A program made the position numbers and the translations under genes. The notes under the pieces were generated by a model. That model did not search any database, was not told the DNA's origin, and was given only the letters and a program-made list of their open reading frames with translations. DNA of 11,020 bases from Noviherbaspirillum sp. (GTDB taxonomy: Bacteria; Pseudomonadota; Gammaproteobacteria; Burkholderiales; Burkholderiaceae). Of the stretch, positions 1 to 5,729 are shown one piece after another (positions within the stretch are counted from its first letter, which is position 1; each line of letters begins with the position of its first letter). Location: the NCBI GenBank assembly GCA_028292785.1, contig JAQGLQ010000239.1, positions 1-11,020 of the forward strand, written 5' to 3'.

Positions 1-225
1 CGCCGCGATATTGCCGAGCGCGCCGGGCTTGTTGTCGACATAGATGGTCTGGCCGGTGGTTTTTTCCATGTGCTGCGCGATCTGGCGCGCCACATTGTCG
101 ATGCCGCTGCCGGCCGGATAGCCGAGCACCATGCGGATGGGCTTCGATGGGTAGGCCTGGGCCGATACGTCCAAAGCCACGGCGAATAGTGCAAGCGCGG
201 CAATGCTTAGAAAACGTCTTCTCAT
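1..225 (-). CDS. Bug/TctC-family tripartite tricarboxylate transporter substrate-binding protein, N-terminal part
   Basis: The 75 visible codons start at ATG 225-223 and run off the window's left edge, so about three quarters of a typical 320-residue protein is missing. Residues 1-24 form a signal peptide: MRRR, a hydrophobic core, then a cleavable SAQA. The mature protein opens with YPSKPIRMVLGYPAGSGID, the usual first strand and loop of the Bug periplasmic binding fold; this loop contacts the carboxylate ligand in known members. A GAGAGG Shine-Dalgarno-like element lies about 8 bases upstream. It follows the FAH-family gene after a 160-bp gap with its own candidate promoter. No TctA or TctB membrane subunit is visible, as is common for orphan Bug genes. 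The family is clear; the ligand is unknown but is probably an organic acid tied to the neighbouring pathway (inference). Confidence 0.9.
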   Translation of the reverse strand, partial: MRRRFLSIAALALFAVALDVSAQAYPSKPIRMVLGYPAGSGIDNVARQIAQHMEKTTGQTIYVDNKPGALGNIAA

Positions 226-312
226 GTCGTCTGCCTCTCGATTTATTGGAATGGCCTTGCGGGCCTTTTTATGGGCTTTTGGGTAGTGCGCTTAAAACCG
301 GCGATGAAGATT

Positions 313-343
313 CTTATACATAGAACGTTTCCTGCTCCTGCAA
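313..343 (-). promoter_or_regulatory. Candidate sigma-70 promoter for the truncated Bug gene
   Basis: Read on the minus strand, TTGCAG (343-338) is followed after 19 bases by TATAAG (318-313). TATAAG is preceded by TG, giving an extended -10 (TGTATAAG). The spacer is slightly long, but this is the best promoter-like sequence in the 160-bp gap between the FAH-family stop (386) and the Bug start (225). It would give a leader of about 80 bases. Prediction by eye only. Confidence 0.4.
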
Positions 344-385
344 GGGGTGTGGCTGCGTTTCGCGACGAATCGTGAAGGCCGCGCT

Positions 386-1708
386 CTAGTGCTCCAGCCA
401 ATCTCTCGCCGCCTCCACCCGCCCCCTGCATTCTCCAAACCCTATCGGCACCGCGTTCCCCCGCGTCGCGCGCGCCTTGAGAATGATCTCGTCGCCATCC
501 GCCAGGGCGGTGCGGAATTCCCCTTCGCCTACCGGCAGCGGATCGGCGCCGGCATTCGTCAATTCGGTGATGCAGGCGCGCGATTCATCGCTGGCGCCGG
601 AAATCGTGCCGCTGCCGATCAGGTCGCCGGGGCGCAGATTGCAGCCGTTGCTGGCGTGATGGGTCAGCATCTGGCCGAAGGTCCAGTAAAGGTTCTGCAG
701 GTGCGTTTGCGTGATGCGCACCGGCCCGCGTTGCGCGGTGCGCCCGGCCGCCGTGGAGATCCATGCTTCGAGCGCGATGTCGATGCCGCCTTCGGCCTGG
801 TCGGCCGCGCCATGCAGATGCGGCAGCGGCGCCGGGTCGCCGGCAGGACGCCGCGGCGCGGGCAGGCGGAACGGCGCGAGCGCTTCCTCGGTGACGATCC
901 ACGGCGAAATCGAGGACATGAAACTCTTTCCGAGGAATGGGCCAAGCACCTGCTCCCACCACTGGATGCTCTTGGCGGACCAATCGTTCAATAGGCAGTA
1001 GCCGAAGATGTGATCGCGCGCGGCGCTGATCGGAATCGGTTCGCTCAAGGCATTGCCTCGCGCCACGAATGCCGCAAGTTCCAGTTCGAAGTCGAGCATG
1101 GGCGCCGGACCGAAAACAATCTCGCCGCGCGCATTCCTGTACTGTCCGTTCGGACGCACGACGCTCGCGCCGCTGACGCGGATCGAGGAAGCGCGTCCAT
1201 GGTAGGCAACCGGCAGCGACTTGAACGCGGCGGGCAACGGTTCTTTCAGGCCCTTGAAGCGGCCATGCCGTTCCGTATGGTGCAGCGAAGTCAGGAAGTC
1301 CGAGTAATCGCCGATCTGACACGGCAGCTCCATCGTCGCCTGGTCCATCGGCACCAGGATCGCATCGGCCATGTCGCGCGCCCGCGCCGGGCCATCGGCC
1401 TTCAGCAGATCGGATATATCGCGGCGCAGAGCCGATGCATAGCGTGCTTCGAGCGCCATCAGGCCGTTCAGCGTTCCGCCTTCGGCGGCGCGGGCGGCGG
1501 TGGCGGCATCGCCTTCGAGCAGCCCGGTCCGCAAAAGCGCCGGCAGGTCGGCGATACAGTCGCCGATCGCCACGCCGGCGCGCTTCGCGCCGCCCGCGCT
1601 GAACACGCCGAACGGCAGATTCTGAATCGGGAAATCGCAGTCCGGCCGGTTGGCTGAGTCGAGCCAGGAACGGCGTGCGGGATCATGCGTCGGATTGAGT
1701 GCCATCAT
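386..1708 (-). CDS. fahA: Fumarylacetoacetase-family C-C bond hydrolase (FAH/FahA-like), 440 aa
   Basis: The family cleaves the C-C bond of 3,5-diketo acids such as fumarylacetoacetate, giving fumarate and acetoacetate, in the cytoplasm. Both FAH domains are present. The N-terminal barrel carries SANRPDCDFPIQNLPFGVF (residues 18-36); the catalytic domain runs from about 115. Against mouse FAH as I recall it, the metal ligands are D137, E208, E210 and D242, the catalytic dyad is H144/E382, and K261 and T368 are kept. Substrate-side residues differ: mouse R142 aligns with K152, R237 with K246, and Y244 falls where this protein reads EQVLGPF, one residue shorter. The frame is open up to an ATG at 1750, but ATG 1708 is preferred: it has GGTGA at 1717-1713 and overlaps the VOC stop codon in an ATGA arrangement that suggests translational coupling. 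Fold and chemistry are secure; the exact substrate is not. Confidence 0.93.
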   Translation of the reverse strand: MMALNPTHDPARRSWLDSANRPDCDFPIQNLPFGVFSAGGAKRAGVAIGDCIADLPALLRTGLLEGDAATAARAAEGGTLNGLMALEARYASALRRDISDLLKADGPARARDMADAILVPMDQATMELPCQIGDYSDFLTSLHHTERHGRFKGLKEPLPAAFKSLPVAYHGRASSIRVSGASVVRPNGQYRNARGEIVFGPAPMLDFELELAAFVARGNALSEPIPISAARDHIFGYCLLNDWSAKSIQWWEQVLGPFLGKSFMSSISPWIVTEEALAPFRLPAPRRPAGDPAPLPHLHGAADQAEGGIDIALEAWISTAAGRTAQRGPVRITQTHLQNLYWTFGQMLTHHASNGCNLRPGDLIGSGTISGASDESRACITELTNAGADPLPVGEGEFRTALADGDEIILKARATRGNAVPIGFGECRGRVEAARDWLEH

Positions 1709-1717
1709 CTGTTCACC
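1705..1717 (-). promoter_or_regulatory. ATGA stop/start overlap with ribosome binding site that sets the FAH-family start
   Basis: On the minus strand GGTGA (1717-1713) is followed by ACAG and then ATGATG. The first ATG (1708-1706) overlaps the VOC stop TGA (1707-1705). The longer frame starting at 1750 has no Shine-Dalgarno sequence and would overlap the VOC coding region by 46 bases. The two proteins are therefore probably translated in coupled fashion and made in similar amounts. Confidence 0.65.
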
Positions 1718-2232
1718 GTGGCGGTGCGACGCGATTTTTCGCTGGTCCATTGGTCGAGTTCGGCGCGCGCCGTCGCCCTGTAGCCGCGGTGCTGCTCATC
1801 GGTGCCGGTAGGCACGGTGAATTCAAGGCGGAAGCCGTTCGGGTCGAAGAAATAGATCGATCGCACGAAGTGATGATCGGTGACGCCGACCACCGGCACG
1901 CCAGCCGCTTCGAGGCGGCGCTTCATGTCGGCCAGTTCTTCGAGCGAGCCGAGCCGCAGCGCGATGTGATTGACCCATGCCGGGGTGTTGGCGGAAGGCG
2001 CCGCCGTCTGGCCATCGCCGAGGTCGAAGAAGGCGATGCTGGAACCGTCGGCCATCTCAAAGAACAAATGCACGTAAGGACAGTATTCGCCGGTGCTGGG
2101 GACATGGTCGAGCCGGATCACATGAACCAGCGGCAGTCCAAGCAGATCCTCGTAGAACCGGCGCGTCTCTTCCGCGTCGCGGCAGCGCCAGGCGAAATGA
2201 TGCAGGCCTAGTATGGCCGGGGGCGTGGGCAT
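1705..2232 (-). CDS. VOC-superfamily metalloprotein (glyoxalase / one-domain extradiol dioxygenase-like), 175 aa
   Basis: A single VOC domain made of two beta-alpha-beta-beta-beta modules occupies about residues 7-142. Putative metal ligands sit at the standard places: H12 (LHHFAW, strand 1), H89 (VNHIAL, start of module 2) and E137 (GFRLEF, last strand). D70 in AFFDL lies where glyoxalase I has its fourth ligand. YFFDPNG (127-133) is the usual loop before the last strand. Residues 143-175 are a polar tail. The His/His/Glu set fits an Fe(II) ring-cleavage enzyme, but isomerases and epimerases of this fold share it, so activity cannot be fixed from sequence. The gene has a strong AGGAGG site 8 bases before ATG. 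It lies between a ring hydroxylase (39-bp gap) and the FAH-family hydrolase (overlap), which favours a role in or just after ring opening (inference). Confidence 0.88.
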   Translation of the reverse strand: MPTPPAILGLHHFAWRCRDAEETRRFYEDLLGLPLVHVIRLDHVPSTGEYCPYVHLFFEMADGSSIAFFDLGDGQTAAPSANTPAWVNHIALRLGSLEELADMKRRLEAAGVPVVGVTDHHFVRSIYFFDPNGFRLEFTVPTGTDEQHRGYRATARAELDQWTSEKSRRTATVNR

Positions 2233-2240
2233 GGCGCTCT

Positions 2241-2246
2241 CCTCCT
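2241..2246 (-). promoter_or_regulatory. Strong Shine-Dalgarno sequence of the VOC gene
   Basis: The minus strand reads AGGAGG at 2246-2241, eight bases before ATG 2232. This is a full match to the anti-SD core and the strongest ribosome binding site in the catabolic region, suggesting high VOC expression within the operon. Confidence 0.75.
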
Positions 2247-2271
2247 CTCATGGATGCGGCGCAGCGGCGCA

Positions 2272-3459
2272 TCACAGTTCCACTGCATCGACATCGTATT
2301 TGAACAGCCATTCGTAGCGTTCCTTGATCTTTTCCTCGGTCCACTCGCGATTGACGTATTCATGCGCGCCTCCCGCGCTGGCGAGCGCGGGATTGTGGAA
2401 GCGCTTGGTGTTGGCGGCCGATCCGGTCACCACGCGCGCGGTGCGTTCCTTGCGCGCGTCTTCATAGCGCTGCAGTGCCCGCGCGATATCGTCGGGATAT
2501 TTCTCGAGTGCGCGCGCCAGGATATAGCCGTCTTCGATTGCCATCGCCGCGCCCTGCGCCAGAAACGGCAGCGTCGGATGGCAGGCGTCGCCCAGCAGCG
2601 TGACATTGCCGCGCATCCAGGTCTGCATCGGATCGCGCACCTTCAGCACCCATTTATATGGCGTTTCGATAGCGTTGATCAAAGTGCGCACTTCCTCATG
2701 CCAGCCTTCGAAATCGCTCAGGCATTCTTCGCGCGTGCCCTGCTCCGACCACGACTCCACTTCCCAGCGGTTGCCTTCGACGGCGCCGACGAAGTTGATC
2801 AGTGCGCCGTTGCGCAGCGGGTACTGGATCACGTGGGCCCCCGGGCCGACCCAGTTGGTGCCCCAAGGCGCGCGCAGGGGCTCGGGCAAGGCCGAAGCCT
2901 TGATCACGCCGCGCCATGCCATCACGCCGGAGTAGCGCGGCGCGTCGGGACCGAACAGGATTTCCCTGGTGATCGAATGCACGCCGTCGGCGCCCACCGC
3001 GACGTCGGCTTCATAGGTATTGCCGCGCGCGGTGCTGATCCTGACGCGGCTTCCGTTCTGCTCGATGCCGGTGACTTTTTCGTTGAGCCGGATCGCATCG
3101 GGTTGCAGACGCGTCACGCCGTCCGCCAGTACCTGATGCAGATCGGCGCGATGCATGGTGAGATAGGGATAGCCATAGCGTTCGCGCGATACCGCGCCAA
3201 GATCGAACAGCGGCCAGATCTGTCCGGTGTTCCAGAGCCGCACCCGCTTGCCGAGCGGCTCCGAAGCGGCCTTCTCCAGCGCCTCGTCCAGCCCGAGACG
3301 GTACAGCACGCCGGTGGCGTTCGAACTCAGCTGCACGCCGGCACCGATCTCCTTCAGCGCCGCGGCCTGTTCGAGGACGATGACCTCGAACCCTTTTTTC
3401 AGCATGGCCAGCGCGGCGGTCAATCCGCCGAGGCCTGCTCCGATGATGGCAATTCTCAT
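2272..3459 (-). CDS. FAD-dependent class A aromatic-ring monooxygenase (3-hydroxybenzoate 6-hydroxylase / salicylate hydroxylase / NicC-like), 395 aa
   Basis: Single-component flavoprotein hydroxylases of this fold use NAD(P)H and O2 to add OH to a phenolic ring. All FAD fingerprints are present: GAGLGG (7-12) with E30 closing the second strand, HRADL (103-107), the DG motif in GADGVHS (156-162) and the GD motif in LLGDACHP (288-295). H209 and Y213 in HVIQYPL match the His/Tyr pair (H213/Y217) that 3-hydroxybenzoate 6-hydroxylase uses to activate its phenol. The Gln of that enzyme in HPPLQ is Pro298 here, and the NicC His near it is Phe299, so the substrate probably differs from both. There is no transmembrane helix. 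The start is fixed by an in-frame stop just upstream, although no good Shine-Dalgarno sequence is visible. It heads the FMO-VOC-FAH unit, directly downstream of the LysR gene. Para-hydroxylation giving a gentisate- or hydroquinone-type diol is inferred. Confidence 0.92.
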   Translation of the reverse strand: MRIAIIGAGLGGLTAALAMLKKGFEVIVLEQAAALKEIGAGVQLSSNATGVLYRLGLDEALEKAASEPLGKRVRLWNTGQIWPLFDLGAVSRERYGYPYLTMHRADLHQVLADGVTRLQPDAIRLNEKVTGIEQNGSRVRISTARGNTYEADVAVGADGVHSITREILFGPDAPRYSGVMAWRGVIKASALPEPLRAPWGTNWVGPGAHVIQYPLRNGALINFVGAVEGNRWEVESWSEQGTREECLSDFEGWHEEVRTLINAIETPYKWVLKVRDPMQTWMRGNVTLLGDACHPTLPFLAQGAAMAIEDGYILARALEKYPDDIARALQRYEDARKERTARVVTGSAANTKRFHNPALASAGGAHEYVNREWTEEKIKERYEWLFKYDVDAVEL

Positions 3460-3569
3460 GTGGGCGTCATATGTTCATTTGCGCGAGCTGCGTCGGCTTC
3501 AATATAAAGAATCAGGCCGCGCCGCAGAAGCAAAAAGAATCTATCGCTTGATCGAAGAACCCGAATAAT
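3460..3569 (-). promoter_or_regulatory. Intergenic leader of the monooxygenase-VOC-FAH unit, with AAAGAATC direct repeats
   Basis: This 110-bp AT-richer gap lies between the LysR stop and the monooxygenase start. On the plus strand it holds two exact copies of AAAGAATC, at 3506-3513 and 3534-3541, spaced 28 bp. On the minus strand TTTATATT near 3509-3502 could serve as a -10 element and TTGCTT near 3533-3528 as a weak -35, though their spacing is long. No hairpin terminator for lysR is apparent, so read-through from lysR is possible. Confidence 0.3.
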
Positions 3570-4508
3570 TCACTGCGGCACTTGCGTGCCGGCGGGTCCG
3601 CCATGGTGAAAGCGCTCGGCGACCTCCCTCAATACCTGCGAGAACTGTGCGATGACGCCGCTATCCCCGCGCCCGGCTTGCATGATGCAATAGAAGGCGA
3701 ATTCCACCGGCGGCTCGATCGGATCGAGACGCACGCGGAAGCGCCGGCAGGTGGCTTCCGATATCGAAGGCAGGATCGCAATGCCGAAGCCGGCATCCGC
3801 CATGGCGATGGCCGTTTCGAGGTGCGACACCACGATGCGCCTGCCGGGCGCCACCTGCTCGTTGGCGAGATTTTCATCGATCAGCCGCTGGATCGGATTG
3901 TCGTCAGGAAGGCAGATCAGGGGCAGCCCCTGGAAAGCGCGCCAGGTGACCTCGTATCGACTGAAGTCGGGCCAGCATACTCCCTCGCCCTGCGCGGATG
4001 CCACCACCAGCCGCGTTGGAAAGATCGGCACCCGGTCGATGCCGGACGCCTTTGCGAAGAACGCGCCGAACGCGGCGTCGAGTTCGCCGCTCTCCACCAG
4101 GCAAAGCAGTTCCGCCGGCGGCCGGTCGCTCATCTCGACGTGTACCGATGGATACAGCATGGAAAAGGTTTTCAGCACCTCGGGCATCAGGCTGACCGCA
4201 ATATGGGGCGTGACGCCGACTCGCAGCGCGCGCTGTTCGGCGCGTCCGATGCGGGCGAGTTCAACCGCCGCATTCTCGATGGTTGCGACAATATGGGCGG
4301 CCGTCGGCAGGAAAATCCGGCCCGCTTCCGTCAGTTTCACCGTGCGCGTGGTGCGGTCCAGCAGGCGGCATTGCAGCTGCGTTTCGAGTTCACGGATGAT
4401 GGCCGACAGTGCGGCCTGGCTCAGGTGCAGTCGTTGTGCCGTCTTCGTGAAGCTGGAACTGTGGGCGACGCCGAGAAAGACCCTGAGCTGACGCAGAGAA
4501 AGATTCAT
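3570..4508 (-). CDS. LysR-type transcriptional regulator, 312 aa
   Basis: The N-terminal winged helix-turn-helix is canonical: LSLRQLRVFLGVAHSSSFTK then AQRLHLSQAALS, followed by LLDRTTRTVKLTEAG (about residues 3-63). A linker helix and a periplasmic-binding-protein-like effector domain follow (about 90-300), with VGVTPHIAVSLMPEVL at its start. The frame is open to an ATG at 4613, but the LysR domain begins right at M 4508 and the 35 upstream codons look like leader, so 4508 is chosen. No strong Shine-Dalgarno sequence precedes it; AGGAGA occurs about 29 bases upstream. LysR genes are often divergent from their target, but this one lies in line between two catabolic units (UbiD-Bug upstream, FMO-VOC-FAH downstream). 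It most likely controls one or both in response to a pathway acid (inference). Confidence 0.93.
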   Translation of the reverse strand: MNLSLRQLRVFLGVAHSSSFTKTAQRLHLSQAALSAIIRELETQLQCRLLDRTTRTVKLTEAGRIFLPTAAHIVATIENAAVELARIGRAEQRALRVGVTPHIAVSLMPEVLKTFSMLYPSVHVEMSDRPPAELLCLVESGELDAAFGAFFAKASGIDRVPIFPTRLVVASAQGEGVCWPDFSRYEVTWRAFQGLPLICLPDDNPIQRLIDENLANEQVAPGRRIVVSHLETAIAMADAGFGIAILPSISEATCRRFRVRLDPIEPPVEFAFYCIMQAGRGDSGVIAQFSQVLREVAERFHHGGPAGTQVPQ

Positions 4509-4557
4509 CGGCGCGCGCCCCGTCCGTGGAACTGTCTCCTGAAGTGTTCCATTTTTA

Positions 4558-4599
4558 ATAATAGGTAGGGGAATGGCAGGACCTATTCTGGCACAGGTC
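4558..4599 (-). promoter_or_regulatory. Candidate lysR promoter region with a short dyad
   Basis: In the 116-bp gap before lysR the minus strand has TATTAT (4563-4558), a 5/6 match to a -10 hexamer. There is no good -35. An inverted repeat GACCT (4580-4584) N10 AGGTC (4595-4599) falls where the -35 would sit, a usual place for LysR autoregulation. The 5-bp arms and N10 spacing are short of the classical LysR pattern, so this is tentative. Confidence 0.3.
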
Positions 4600-4624
4600 A
4601 CCGCCATCGACACTCAGGCCAGCT

Positions 4625-5674
4625 TTACTGCGGCTGAATACCGGCCTCGCGCATCACTTTCGCGAACTCCACCAGTTCCGACTGGATGCGCTTGCCCATT
4701 TGCTCGGGAGTGCTCGGCATTATTTCCGCACCCAGCGACGCGGCCAGTTCGAGGATTTTCGGCGAGCGCTGCACCTGCGCGATTTCGTTGTTGAGACGGT
4801 CGACGATGGGCTTGGGCATGCCGGCCGGCCCGACGATGCCGAACCAGACTTCCAGGGAAAGGCCGGGCAGCGTTTCGCTCATCAACGGCAGGCCGGGAGC
4901 CGCCTGTTCCATACGCTTTTCGGCGGATGAAGCCAGCACGCGCAGCCGGTTCTGGCGCACATGGGGCAATGTCGACGCGCCGCCCTCGAACATGATGTCG
5001 ACCCGGCCGCCCAGCACATCCGCGATTGCCGGCGCGCTTCCCTTGTACGGCACTTTCATGAAGCGGACGCCGGCACGCGACTCGAACATTTCCGACATGA
5101 GATGGGTCGATGTGCCTTCGCCGATGGTGGCGACCGACAGGGTTCCAGGCTTGGCTTTGGCCAGCACGATCAGTTCCTTCACCGACTTCGCCTCGACCGA
5201 TGGATGGACCACCAGGAACAGCGGCGAGGAGAACAGCACCGAGATCGGCGAGAAATCCTTTACCACATCATAGGGCAGCGACTTGCGGGCGATGGTGTTG
5301 AGCACCAGGCCCGATTGCGTTCCCATGAACAGCGTGTAACCGTCGGCAGGCGCCTTGGCCGCCGCCGCCGCGCCGATGGCCTGGCTGGCTCCGGGCATGT
5401 TCTCGATGACCACCGGCTGGCCGAGACGCTCGGTCAGCCCTTGTCCGACGGCGCGTGCGAAACTGTCGCCGAGGCCGCCCGGCGAATAAGGAACGATGAA
5501 CCTGATCGGACGATTGGGATAGCCGGCGGTACCCTGCGCATGCGCCGTCGGCGCCAGCCAGGGCAGCGCGCAGCAGGATACCAGCAGCGCGCGCGCCAAC
5601 AGGCGCCGGGACGGCGACGGCCGTCCTTCCTGCATTGATACGGACGAACCGCGTATCGATACGGCAGTTTTCAT
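4625..5674 (-). CDS. Bug/TctC-family substrate-binding protein, 349 aa
   Basis: A full-length periplasmic binding protein. The N-terminus is unusually long: about 23 polar residues, then RRLLARALLVSCCALPWLAP and an AHA cleavage site near residue 46. An internal ATG at 5635 would give a shorter signal peptide, but only ATG 5674 has a ribosome binding site (AAGGAG, 5 bases away). The mature part opens with GYPNRPIRFIVPYSPGGLGD, the family's ligand-loop signature. Later come ADGYTLFMG, VPYKGSAPAIADVLGGRVD and the C-terminal WFGIVGPAGMPKPIVDRLN, all typical of Bug proteins, and no membrane helix follows. It lies 55 bp after ubiD and is probably co-transcribed with it. That makes the UbiD substrate or product, an aromatic or furan-type carboxylate, a reasonable ligand guess, though pocket residues cannot prove it. 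Confidence 0.93.
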   Translation of the reverse strand: MKTAVSIRGSSVSMQEGRPSPSRRLLARALLVSCCALPWLAPTAHAQGTAGYPNRPIRFIVPYSPGGLGDSFARAVGQGLTERLGQPVVIENMPGASQAIGAAAAAKAPADGYTLFMGTQSGLVLNTIARKSLPYDVVKDFSPISVLFSSPLFLVVHPSVEAKSVKELIVLAKAKPGTLSVATIGEGTSTHLMSEMFESRAGVRFMKVPYKGSAPAIADVLGGRVDIMFEGGASTLPHVRQNRLRVLASSAEKRMEQAAPGLPLMSETLPGLSLEVWFGIVGPAGMPKPIVDRLNNEIAQVQRSPKILELAASLGAEIMPSTPEQMGKRIQSELVEFAKVMREAGIQPQ

Positions 5675-5729
5675 TTAGTCTCCTTGCCAGTCTGCTTGTT
5701 ATACGGATTGGTACCGAAACCAAAGCCGG

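Noticed and set aside
253..270. GGCC-TTGCG-GGCC hairpin followed by five T residues
   Set aside because: It would terminate plus-strand transcripts, but no plus-strand gene ends there. On the minus strand the run of A precedes the hairpin, and it lies in the leader of the Bug gene; the 4-bp stem is weak.
386..2232. Standard tyrosine/homogentisate degradation operon
   Set aside because: No homogentisate dioxygenase, 4-hydroxyphenylpyruvate dioxygenase-length protein or maleylacetoacetate isomerase is present, the VOC protein is too short (175 aa) for HPPD, and the FAH homologue has altered contacts.
2254..3507. Long plus-strand open frame (417 codons) opposite the monooxygenase gene
   Set aside because: It is antisense to a gene with complete FAD motifs, is rich in Arg/His/Gly/Ala, shows no family motif, and is explained by GC-rich third positions of the real gene.
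4509..4613. N-terminal extension of the LysR protein by 35 codons
   Set aside because: It adds no conserved LysR sequence, has no ribosome binding site at its ATG, and covers the probable lysR promoter; the family's usual start matches ATG 4508.
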